This document shows positions 41,837 through 49,537 of a stretch of 64,000 bases of DNA, piece by piece. The DNA is from JACCTI01 sp051005695. GTDB lineage: Bacteria > Verrucomicrobiota > Verrucomicrobiia > Chthoniobacterales > UBA10450. Both the position numbers and the translations under genes were made by a program. Location: assembly GCA_051005695.1 (NCBI GenBank), contig JBPCJC010000071.1, positions 1 through 64,000 on the forward strand, in the 5' to 3' direction. The notes under the pieces were generated by a model, which saw nothing but the letters and a program-made list of their open reading frames with translations, searched no databases and was not told the DNA's origin. Positions within the stretch are counted from its first letter, which is position 1. Every line of letters begins with the position of its first letter.

Positions 41837-41962
41837 TTGTCATCCCGAGCCGCGAAGACGGCGAGGGATCTCGCACAGGACCCTTCGTGCACCTTGGATG
41901 ATCGTTCCTAGCGACCCTGTGCGAGGGTACTTCGGCGCGCTTCGCATCCTCAGGATGACAAG
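41837..41962. repeat. intergenic TCATCC-type palindrome after the GT2 gene
   Basis: A 126-base imperfect palindrome beginning CTTGTCATCCCGAGCC and ending TCAGGATGACAAG, with inner arms GGGATCTCGCACAGG and CCTGTGCGAGGG. It lies between the convergent GT2 and EIIA genes and may act as a bidirectional terminator. Same family as 34917, 38107 and 52045. Confidence 0.83.
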
Positions 41963-41993
41963 GGCTGCGCACGCGTTTTAATTGCGCCAGCGT

Positions 41994-42461
41994 TTACTCC
42001 AACGTGAGCGCGGTCGCCCGAATCAACTCAATCAACTCCGCGACCGTCTCCGCGTTGAGTAACGCTTCCCGCGTCTTCGGATCATTCACCACGCGAGCCA
42101 GCCCGCCGACGCAGACCAAATAATCGTTCACCATCCGCCGCGGCACCGCGATGACGAAGAGCAAACGCGCGGGTTCACCCTCGGCGCCGAAGGGCACGCC
42201 GGCGCGACTGCGCCCGATCCCGAGCTTGATCTCCTGGACGAGCTCGGTGCGCGCATGCGGGAAGGCGACTTCGTTGCCCATATAGGTCGAATGCACTTCT
42301 TCGCGCGCGATCACTTCCGCGAGAAATTTTTCCGGATCAGCGAACGAACCCGGCCCGCGCATCGTCGCCACGATTTCGCGCAAGGCCTCGTCCCGCGTCT
42401 CCGCCGCGAGCTCGAGCGTGACTTGTTCTTGGCGGAGAAGATCGGAAAGGACGACAGCCAT
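41994..42461 (-). CDS. PTS EIIA-type (PtsN-like) phosphoacceptor protein
   Basis: A single EIIA domain of about 155 residues with the phosphorylated His in GNEVAFPHARTEL. Such proteins regulate nitrogen, potassium or carbon processes rather than transport when no EIIB/EIIC is nearby, as here. The ATG at 42461 is preferred; the longer frame to 42500 runs into the divergent DUF2270 gene. Which system it regulates is not visible. Confidence 0.82.
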   Translation of the reverse strand: MAVVLSDLLRQEQVTLELAAETRDEALREIVATMRGPGSFADPEKFLAEVIAREEVHSTYMGNEVAFPHARTELVQEIKLGIGRSRAGVPFGAEGEPARLLFVIAVPRRMVNDYLVCVGGLARVVNDPKTREALLNAETVAELIELIRATALTLE

Positions 42462-42483
42462 AAATCGCTTCGCCGAGGAATAG

Positions 42484-43248
42484 GTGGATTCTCCCGGCAA
42501 AGGCAGTTATCCAGTTAACGACTCCGCTGTGGCAAACGAAAACACTCCGCCGACCACGAACGTCGAAAAGACGATCTCGACTCAGCACAGCATTTACGAC
42601 CCGAGCTACGTCAATGCGATGTCGCATTTTTATCGGGGCGAACTCTCGCGGATCATGGTCTGGCGACAGCGCCTCGACATCACCACCAACTGGGCCATCA
42701 CCTCCAGCACTGCGATTATCACGATCGCGTTTTCCAATCGCGAGGTCCCGCACATCGTCTTCTTTTTCAACCTCGCGATCGTCTGGGTGATGCTCTGGAT
42801 CGAGGCCCGGCGCTATCGTTTTTACGACGCCTTCCGCGCCCGCGTGCGCATGCTCGAAGCGCATTTTTTGGTCCCGATGGTTCTGGAAAATCGCCAAATG
42901 CTCCAGGGCGAATGGAAGAAACTGGTTTGCGAAGACCTGATTTTGCCGCGTTTCAAAATCAGCAAACTGGAAGCAGTCGGGCGTCGTTTGAAGCGTAATT
43001 ACATTTTCATTTTCCTCCTGATCGCGCTCGCCTGGGTCACGAAAATTTTCCTGCACGCGTCCGAGCCGATCGACACCCTCGCCTCCTTTTATCGCGCGCT
43101 CAGCGTCGGGCACATCCCCTCCTGGTTGGTGGCGTTTGTCTTTGCCGGGACGATGGCGCTCGTCCTCGGGATCACGATTTACGTGGGCAAAAAAACCTCC
43201 GGCGAAATTTCCGAGTTTGGCGCGCATCGCTCTCTCTGGCGGATATGA
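42484..43248 (+). CDS. DUF2270 family integral membrane protein
   Basis: A 254-residue protein with about four membrane segments in two pairs (TNWAITSSTAIITIAF with IVFFFNLAIVWVMLW, then IFIFLLIALAWVTKIF with VAFVFAGTMALVLGI). The conserved block SHFYRGELSRIMVWRQRLD identifies the DUF2270 family, whose function is unknown. Possible starts are GTG 42484 or GTG 42529; the N-terminal 30 residues are polar and weakly supported. It overlaps mazG by 4 bases. Confidence 0.82.
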   Translation: MDSPGKGSYPVNDSAVANENTPPTTNVEKTISTQHSIYDPSYVNAMSHFYRGELSRIMVWRQRLDITTNWAITSSTAIITIAFSNREVPHIVFFFNLAIVWVMLWIEARRYRFYDAFRARVRMLEAHFLVPMVLENRQMLQGEWKKLVCEDLILPRFKISKLEAVGRRLKRNYIFIFLLIALAWVTKIFLHASEPIDTLASFYRALSVGHIPSWLVAFVFAGTMALVLGITIYVGKKTSGEISEFGAHRSLWRI

Positions 43249-44024
43249 GCGCGGCCTTCGATAAATTGCGCGCGGTCGTCGCGCAATTGCGCGCGCCCGC
43301 TGGTTGTCCCTGGGATCGCGAACAGACTAACGAGTCGTTAGTCCCAAAACTGCTCGAGGAAGCTTACGAAGTTGCGGACGCCATCCGGTCGAACGACGAC
43401 GCTAACCTGCGCGAAGAACTCGGCGACGTCATGCTCCTGATTTTAATGCAGGCGCAAATCGCAAGCGAGCGCGGGCAGTTTCAAATCGAGGAAGTCCTGG
43501 AAGAAATCGTCGCCAAGTTGATCCGGCGGCACCCGCACGTTTTTGGTGATCGCACCGCGAGCGACGCCTCCGCGGTGGTGAAGCTTTGGGATTCGGTAAA
43601 GCGCGAAGAGAAGGCGGCGAAGAAGGGACATTACCTGACCGGGGTCGCGGCCGCCTTGCCGGCGCTGATGCGCGCGCAGAAAATTCAGAAGAAGGCCGCG
43701 CATGTAAATTTCGATTGGAACAACATCGCGGAAGTGATGGCGAAAGTGGACGAGGAGCTAGACGAAACTAAAGCCGCGCTCGCCGATGATGACGCGGAGA
43801 ACATCGCCGAAGAAATCGGCGACCTGCTCTTCGCCGTGGTTAACGTTGCCCGGAAACAAAAGCTCGACGCAGAAACGCTCCTGCAAGGCGCAACCGACAA
43901 GTTCGTTCGTCGATTCAACGCGCTGGAAGATGAAGTTCGCGCCGCCGGAAAAAGACTGGGCGATCTCGAACTCGAGGAGCTCGATCAGATTTGGAACGCG
44001 CAAAAGGCGGCCAGGAAATCCTGA
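43245..44024 (+). CDS. mazG: nucleoside triphosphate pyrophosphohydrolase MazG
   Basis: MazG removes pyrophosphate from NTPs and helps clean the nucleotide pool. Two MazG repeats are visible: CPWDREQTNESLVPKLLEE with EELGDVMLLILM, and NIAEVMAKVDEELDETKAAL with EEIGDLLFAVVNVAR, both with the EExxE metal ligands. The 259-residue length is usual. The short palindrome GACTAACGAGTCGTTAGTC at 43325 is inside its first repeat. Translationally coupled to the DUF2270 gene. Confidence 0.95.
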   Translation: MSAAFDKLRAVVAQLRAPAGCPWDREQTNESLVPKLLEEAYEVADAIRSNDDANLREELGDVMLLILMQAQIASERGQFQIEEVLEEIVAKLIRRHPHVFGDRTASDASAVVKLWDSVKREEKAAKKGHYLTGVAAALPALMRAQKIQKKAAHVNFDWNNIAEVMAKVDEELDETKAALADDDAENIAEEIGDLLFAVVNVARKQKLDAETLLQGATDKFVRRFNALEDEVRAAGKRLGDLELEELDQIWNAQKAARKS

Positions 44025-44032
44025 GCGGGTCG

Positions 44033-44620
44033 TTAGGCCGCTATAAGCGCGAGCGCTTCTGCAAGATTTTTTCCGAAAACAACGACGCCATCTGCATGGC
44101 CGGCCATGACGAAGATCCGGCGCTCACGAACGTCCGTCTCCGCGAAAAGCCTGCGCACTTCCGCGGCCATCGCGGGCGTTCCGTATTCGATCGCCTCGGT
44201 CGTTGTCGGTAAAATTTTTCGGCCGCGTTTCCAGAGATCGTGACTGTGGACGTGCAAAATCGCCGACGCGGTCGGGTCGGCTTCGTAAACGGCCGCATGC
44301 GTCAAACTCTCGGCGGACGCAATCATCCGGCCCTCGCAGCGCAGCCAGTTTCGCGCGAAATCATACGCGGTGACTTTCGCGTAATTCCGCAGACCAAGCT
44401 CGGAAAGCCCGCCGGTGCCGGAGCCGGTGATGAAGAACTGCTTGGTCGCGCCGTCGCGCACGCTCAGGTTCCCGAAGCCTACGCCATGCGCATCGACGCC
44501 GATCAATCCTCGCCTAACGAGTGCATGCCGGGTCGCGTTTAACTCATCGAAGCTCGCGAATGGTGCGGGCTCGCGCTCAAGGTGGTCGCACTGAAATTTG
44601 ACGACGCCGGTCTCGCTCAC
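44033..44620 (-). CDS. class II aldolase/adducin family protein, probable methylthioribose salvage partner
   Basis: A 195-residue class II aldolase fold with the zinc ligands HVHSHD and a third His in VMAGHADG. It overlaps mtnA by 4 bases. Two functions fit that context: MtnB, the methylthioribulose-1-phosphate dehydratase of methionine salvage, or the aldolase (Ald2/DrdA) of the dihydroxyacetone-phosphate shunt that also uses an MtnA-type isomerase. No mtnC or mtnD is nearby, which slightly favours the shunt. Confidence 0.8.
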   Translation of the reverse strand: MSETGVVKFQCDHLEREPAPFASFDELNATRHALVRRGLIGVDAHGVGFGNLSVRDGATKQFFITGSGTGGLSELGLRNYAKVTAYDFARNWLRCEGRMIASAESLTHAAVYEADPTASAILHVHSHDLWKRGRKILPTTTEAIEYGTPAMAAEVRRLFAETDVRERRIFVMAGHADGVVVFGKNLAEALALIAA

Positions 44621-45672
44621 GCGGCGTGTTCGGGAAAGAGCGCGAGAATGCTCTGCTCGTTAGGCGCGCAGATTCCGCGCTCGGTGATTAAAGCAGTGAC
44701 CAGACGCCGCGGCGTGACATCGAAGCTGTAATTCGCCGCCGGACTGTTTTCCGGCATCACCCGCACTTCCATCGCACGACCGTCGGCCCAGCCATCCGCG
44801 TGCTTCACCTCATCGCCGCCGCGCTCCTCGATCGGAATCTCCGCGAGCCCGTCGCGTATTTGCCAATCGAAGGAAGACGAAGGCAGCGCGACGTAAAAGG
44901 GCACGCCGTTATCCTTCGCCGCGAGTGCCTTCAAATAAGTTCCGATCTTGTTCGCGACATCGCCGGTGTAAGTGGTGCGATCGGTCCCGACAATTACCAG
45001 ATCAACGTCGCCGCGTTGCATGAGATGGCCGCCGGCGTTGTCGGTAATGACCGTGTGCGGAACGCCGTGTTGCCCGAGTTCCCAAGCCGTTAATTTCGCA
45101 CCCTGATTTCGCGGGCGAGTTTCGTCCACCCAAACATGCACCGACAGGCCAGCATCATGCGCCGCGTAAATCGGCGAAGTCGCCGATCCGTAATCGACAA
45201 ACGCCAGCCAGCCCGCGTTGCAATGCGTGAGGACATTGACTGGCTGGCCGTTTTTTCGCGCGGAAATTTCGCGGATGAGATCGATCCCGTGCTCGCCGAT
45301 TCGTCGGCAAAATTCTGCATCTTCGTCGGCGATGGTTTGCGCAGTTTGCAGTGTGTCGGCGCTAGCCAGCTGCTGCTCAACGGCGCGGGCGAGGTTGACC
45401 GCGGTCGGCCGCGTCGTTTTCAACTGCGCGCCCGCTTGCAGGAGATCCATCTTTGCGAGAGTCGCGAGATACATCCCGAATCCCGCGGCCGCGCCAATCA
45501 AGCCCGCGCCGCGCAAATGCATTTCGCGGATCGCCGTGGCCATCTGCGCGACGGTCGCGATTTCCTCGATCACAAATTGATGCGGCAAAAACCGCTGATC
45601 GATGATCTGCAAGACGCGCTCGTCGCCCGGCTTGAGCCAAATGGTCCGGAAACGTTTGCCGCCGACTTTCAC
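44617..45672 (-). CDS. mtnA: S-methyl-5-thioribose-1-phosphate isomerase
   Basis: MtnA opens methylthioribose-1-phosphate to the ribulose form, using by-products of S-adenosylmethionine chemistry. The 351 residues include MHLRGAGLIGAAAGFGMYL, LTHCNAGWLA (catalytic Cys), VIVGTDRTTYTGDVANKIGTY (catalytic Asp) and RGGDEV. It could equally act on 5-deoxyribose-1-phosphate. It is followed by a class II aldolase gene with a 4-base overlap, and faces secG with 99 bases between. Confidence 0.93.
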   Translation of the reverse strand: MKVGGKRFRTIWLKPGDERVLQIIDQRFLPHQFVIEEIATVAQMATAIREMHLRGAGLIGAAAGFGMYLATLAKMDLLQAGAQLKTTRPTAVNLARAVEQQLASADTLQTAQTIADEDAEFCRRIGEHGIDLIREISARKNGQPVNVLTHCNAGWLAFVDYGSATSPIYAAHDAGLSVHVWVDETRPRNQGAKLTAWELGQHGVPHTVITDNAGGHLMQRGDVDLVIVGTDRTTYTGDVANKIGTYLKALAAKDNGVPFYVALPSSSFDWQIRDGLAEIPIEERGGDEVKHADGWADGRAMEVRVMPENSPAANYSFDVTPRRLVTALITERGICAPNEQSILALFPEHAA

Positions 45673-45771
45673 TCACTGAACTTTGTCCCGGTTAGGCGCG
45701 GTTTCGTCAAACGCGGTCGCGGGGCGATCGGTGTTTTACAAACCGCCCTCTTTGGCGATATTGCCCGCCCC

Positions 45772-46296
45772 ATGGCGATCCTGATCAATGCCCTCCTGGT
45801 AATTTACGTGCTGGTCGCGTTGTTGATGATCCTCGTGATCCTGATGCAACGGCCGAAAAGCGAGGGCCTCGGCGCGGCGTTCGGCGGCGGGATGACGGAG
45901 AATCTTTTCGGGGCGCAAACCACGAACGTCCTGGTGAAATTCACCGGCTGGCTGGCGGGCGCATTTTTCGCGCTCACTTTCGCGCTCTCGATTCTCTATG
46001 CGCATCGGACGATGCCGCAGAGCGGTTTGCGGCAGGAGTTGATGAAAACGGAAGGCAAACCCGCAGCCGCGGCGGCGCTGGTGCCGACTCCAAAACCCGG
46101 ACCCTCATCCGCGGTGGGCGCGCCAGGAACGGTCACCAACCCAACACCGGCAGCCGAAGCGGGAGTTTCCAATGGCCAGCCGTTGACTCCAGCTGACCAG
46201 GCTGTGGGGATCACCGCGCCGGCGGCGCCTCCGGCGGAAGTTCCCGCAACGAGCGCGACTGCGGCGCCCGCGGCCTCAGCTAAACCGAGCCCCTAA
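45772..46296 (+). CDS. secG: preprotein translocase subunit SecG
   Basis: SecG helps SecYE move proteins across the inner membrane. From the ATG at 45772 there are two membrane segments (INALLVIYVLVALLMILVIL and LAGAFFALTFALSILYAH) separated by the diagnostic MQRPKSEGLGAAFGGG. A long Ala/Pro-rich tail of about 90 residues follows, which is common in Verrucomicrobia and Planctomycetes. The long upstream frame extension lies antisense to mtnA and is not real. Confidence 0.9.
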   Translation: MAILINALLVIYVLVALLMILVILMQRPKSEGLGAAFGGGMTENLFGAQTTNVLVKFTGWLAGAFFALTFALSILYAHRTMPQSGLRQELMKTEGKPAAAAALVPTPKPGPSSAVGAPGTVTNPTPAAEAGVSNGQPLTPADQAVGITAPAAPPAEVPATSATAAPAASAKPSP

Positions 46297-46299
46297 CGA

Positions 46300-46575
46300 C
46301 TACGCTGTCGGCGTGGACGCCGGCATGCCTTCTGGTTTCGGGCCGGCTTTTTCGCTCAGCGCCTGGGTAAATTCCTGGAGGCTGGAGACGATTTGCGGCG
46401 CTTTCGTTAACACTGTGCTCGCCAGCTTTTCGGAATAATCCGGACGGCGCTGGGACATTTCCGACAAGGCCATCATGACCGCGAGCGCGTTATTGATGGA
46501 GTGTTTGATCTCGCTGAACTTCTTTTGCAAAACGGCGATCTCTTCCTGGGAAATGGTGCGCTCGGGTTCACTCAT
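46300..46575 (-). CDS. small helical protein resembling a lone histidine-kinase dimerization hairpin
   Basis: A 91-residue, mostly helical protein. The segment IKHSINNALAVMMALSEM has the H-x-x-x-N pattern of HisKA-type dimerization helices but no ATPase domain follows; a second helix and a disordered Pro/Lys tail end it. It may be a phosphotransfer or dimerization protein, or simply a coiled coil. It converges on secG with 3 bases between and stands back to back with uvrA. Confidence 0.65.
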   Translation of the reverse strand: MSEPERTISQEEIAVLQKKFSEIKHSINNALAVMMALSEMSQRRPDYSEKLASTVLTKAPQIVSSLQEFTQALSEKAGPKPEGMPASTPTA

Positions 46576-46645
46576 GATGCGGGCAAAAGGGCTGGAGAAA
46601 AGGGTCGGTGATGCTTAACTGAAAGGTTCGACCTTTGTCGTTCCG

Positions 46646-49537
46646 ATGCCAGCCGAAACTATCAAGATCACCGGTGCGCGCCAGCACAATCTGAAGAATC
46701 TCCACGTCGAGATTCCGCGGGAGAAACTGGTCGTGATCACCGGGATGAGCGGTTCGGGAAAATCCTCCCTCGCCTTCGACACTCTCTACGCCGAAGGCCA
46801 GCGGCGTTACGTCGAAAGTCTCTCCGCCTATGCGCGGCAGTTCCTCGACAAAATGGAAAAACCGGACGTCGATTTTATCGAGGGGCTGTCGCCGGCGATC
46901 GCGATCGAACAACGGAGCGCGAGTGCGAATCCGCGCTCGACGATTGCGACCACGACCGAGGTTTACGATTACCTGCGCGTCCTCTTTTCGGCCATCGGTC
47001 AGCCGCACGATCCGCAAACCGGCCAGGCGATTTATCGGCAAACGCCGCAACAGATTGTCGATCAGATTTTGGCTTACGCGCCGGAATCGAAAATCATCCT
47101 GCTCGCGCAGCTGGTGCGAAATGAAGCGGGCGAATTTCGCGACGTGATCGAGAAGGTGAAGCGCGAGGGTTTCGTGCGCGTGCGGGTCGATGGCGAGATT
47201 TTGGAACTCGGCGGGCCGGAGCCAGTTCGCCTGAAGAAAACCGGGCGGCACACCATCGAGGCGGTGGTCGATCGGTTGGTCATTCGCGACGGCATTCGTT
47301 CGCGCCTGGCGGATTCGATCGAGACCGCGCTGAAGTGGGGCGGAAACCGAATCGTAGTCTTGCGGCAGGACGCGAAAGGCGATCCCGCGAAATGGGAGAC
47401 GACGCGCTACTCGACCGATTACGGAAACGCGGAGACGAACTTCTCGTTAGGCGAGCTGACCCCGAAACATTTTTCGTTTAACAGCCACTTCGGCGCCTGC
47501 CCGGCTTGCCATGGATTAGGGACACAGGAAGTGGTCGATGCGGAGTTGATGATTTCCGATCCGACAAAATCGATCGCCGACGGCGCGATCGTGCCTTGGC
47601 GGCGCGGAACGAAACGGATGCAGGCCTATTACAAAAGCCTGCAAGCCGCGCTGGTGCAGCATTTCGGTGTGGACGAATTTTTGCCGTTCAGCGATTTGCC
47701 TAACGAATTCAAGCACGCGCTTATTCATGGCACCGGCGACGAGCCGATCACGATGAAGTTTGGCGCCAGCGGCAAAGCGGAAAAAACCGCCAAGCCGTTC
47801 GAAGGTTTGATCCCGCAGATGCAGCGGCTTTACGAGGAAACGGAAAGTGAGTTCACCCGCAACCGCATCCGCGCGTTCATGACGCGCGTGCCTTGCGCAG
47901 TCTGCCAAGGCGCGCGGCTGAAGCCGGAAATTCTCGCGGTCACGATCAAGAATTCGGAGGCACTGGAGTTGAATATCCATCAGTTCTCCGAGCTGACGAT
48001 CGAGAGCGCGGCGCGCTTTATTGCCGATCTGCAATTAACCGAACAGCAACGCGCGATCGTGCACGAAGTCCTGCGCGAGATCGAATCGCGCCTGCAATTT
48101 TTGCTCGAGGTCGGGCTCGATTATCTGACCCTCAATCGCGAGAGCGGCACCCTGTCCGGCGGCGAAGCGCAGCGCATTCGGCTGGCGACGCAGATTGGTT
48201 CCGGTCTCGCCGGCGTGCTTTACGTCCTCGACGAACCGAGCATCGGCCTGCATCAACGCGACAACGCGCGCCTCCTGACCACGCTCCGGCGGCTGCGCGA
48301 TCTCGGCAATTCCGTCATCGTCGTCGAGCACGACGAGGAGACGATTCGCGCAGCCGATCACATCCTCGATCTCGGCCCGGGCGCGGGCCCGCGCGGCGGC
48401 GAATTGGTCGCGCAGGGAACGCTCGAGGAAGTCTTGCGCGCGAAAAATTCGCCGACCGCCGATTATCTTTCCGGACGCGCGCGGATCGAAGTGCCGAAAC
48501 GCCGCGTCGCGCCGCGCTCGCCGGCCGCGGGTGCGGAAGGTTGGCTGACGCTGCGCGGGGCTAACGAGAACAATCTCCAAAACGTGACCGCGTCGTTTCC
48601 GCTCGGTTGTTTGACTTGCGTAACGGGAGTCTCCGGCAGCGGCAAGTCCACGCTCGTCGACGACACTTTACGGCGCGCGCTCTTCCGTTATTTCTACAAT
48701 TCAAAAGACAAACCGGGCGTGCACACGGGCTTGTCCGGTCTCGATCAACTCGATAAAGCGATCGTCATCGATCAAAGCGCGATCGGTCGCACGCCGCGTT
48801 CGAATCCGATCACTTACACCGGAGCGTTTACGCCGATCCGCGAATTGTTCAGTCAACTCCCGTCGGCGCGTATTCGCGGCTACGACGCCGGTCGTTTTAG
48901 TTTCAATGTCAAAGGCGGCCGCTGCGAAAATTGCGAGGGCGGCGGGCTGATCAAAATCGAGATGCATTTCCTCCCGGATGTTTATGTGGAGTGCGAAGTC
49001 TGCCACGGTCAGCGCTACAATCGCGAGACGCTCGAGATCACCTTCAAAGGGAAAAACATCGCCGACGTTTTGAATTTAACCGTCGATGAAGCCGCGCGTT
49101 TTTTCCGCACCGTCCCCGCGATTTCCGACAAGCTGGTCGCGCTCCTTGATGTCGGGCTGGGCTATTTGCGACTCGGCCAGGCGGGGACGACGCTTTCCGG
49201 CGGCGAAGCGCAACGGGTGAAACTGGCGACCGAATTGGCAAAAAAAGCGACCGGTCGAACGTTCTACATTCTCGACGAACCGACCACTGGTTTGCACTTC
49301 GCGGACATCGAAAAGCTCCTGCAAGTGTTGATGAAATTGCGCGATGCCGGCAACACCCTCGTGGTCATTGAGCACAATCTGGAGATGATCAAATGCGCCG
49401 ACTGGATCATCGACATGGGACCGGAAGGCGGCGCCCGCGGCGGCAAAATCGTCGGTGCGGGGACGCCGGAAAAAATTGCCTCGTTAGGCGAAAGTTTTAC
49501 CGGACAATACCTGCGGCCCTTGCTGAAACGTTCATGA
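46646..49537 (+). CDS. uvrA: excinuclease ABC subunit A, canonical length
   Basis: A standard UvrA of 963 residues that recognises DNA lesions and hands them to UvrB. Walker A motifs TGMSGSGKSSLAF (about 32) and TGVSGSGKSTLVDD (about 666), signatures LSGGEAQRIRLA and LSGGEAQRVKLA, zinc-finger blocks CPACHGLG, CAVCQGARLKPE, CENCEGGG and CEVCHGQR, and the LDEPSIGLH and LDEPTTGLH Walker B segments are all present. This gene is complete, so the cell has both this and the double-length UvrA at 32193. Its stop overlaps the next start (ATGA). Confidence 0.96.
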   Translation: MPAETIKITGARQHNLKNLHVEIPREKLVVITGMSGSGKSSLAFDTLYAEGQRRYVESLSAYARQFLDKMEKPDVDFIEGLSPAIAIEQRSASANPRSTIATTTEVYDYLRVLFSAIGQPHDPQTGQAIYRQTPQQIVDQILAYAPESKIILLAQLVRNEAGEFRDVIEKVKREGFVRVRVDGEILELGGPEPVRLKKTGRHTIEAVVDRLVIRDGIRSRLADSIETALKWGGNRIVVLRQDAKGDPAKWETTRYSTDYGNAETNFSLGELTPKHFSFNSHFGACPACHGLGTQEVVDAELMISDPTKSIADGAIVPWRRGTKRMQAYYKSLQAALVQHFGVDEFLPFSDLPNEFKHALIHGTGDEPITMKFGASGKAEKTAKPFEGLIPQMQRLYEETESEFTRNRIRAFMTRVPCAVCQGARLKPEILAVTIKNSEALELNIHQFSELTIESAARFIADLQLTEQQRAIVHEVLREIESRLQFLLEVGLDYLTLNRESGTLSGGEAQRIRLATQIGSGLAGVLYVLDEPSIGLHQRDNARLLTTLRRLRDLGNSVIVVEHDEETIRAADHILDLGPGAGPRGGELVAQGTLEEVLRAKNSPTADYLSGRARIEVPKRRVAPRSPAAGAEGWLTLRGANENNLQNVTASFPLGCLTCVTGVSGSGKSTLVDDTLRRALFRYFYNSKDKPGVHTGLSGLDQLDKAIVIDQSAIGRTPRSNPITYTGAFTPIRELFSQLPSARIRGYDAGRFSFNVKGGRCENCEGGGLIKIEMHFLPDVYVECEVCHGQRYNRETLEITFKGKNIADVLNLTVDEAARFFRTVPAISDKLVALLDVGLGYLRLGQAGTTLSGGEAQRVKLATELAKKATGRTFYILDEPTTGLHFADIEKLLQVLMKLRDAGNTLVVIEHNLEMIKCADWIIDMGPEGGARGGKIVGAGTPEKIASLGESFTGQYLRPLLKRS

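Noticed and set aside
45136..45771. Long plus-strand frame in front of secG (386 residues in total)
   Set aside because: It is antisense to mtnA and reads as arginine-rich noise; the real SecG start is the ATG at 45772.
49393..49533. N-terminal extension of the TPR protein
   Set aside because: It lies inside the end of uvrA in another frame; the signal peptide begins at the ATG at 49534.
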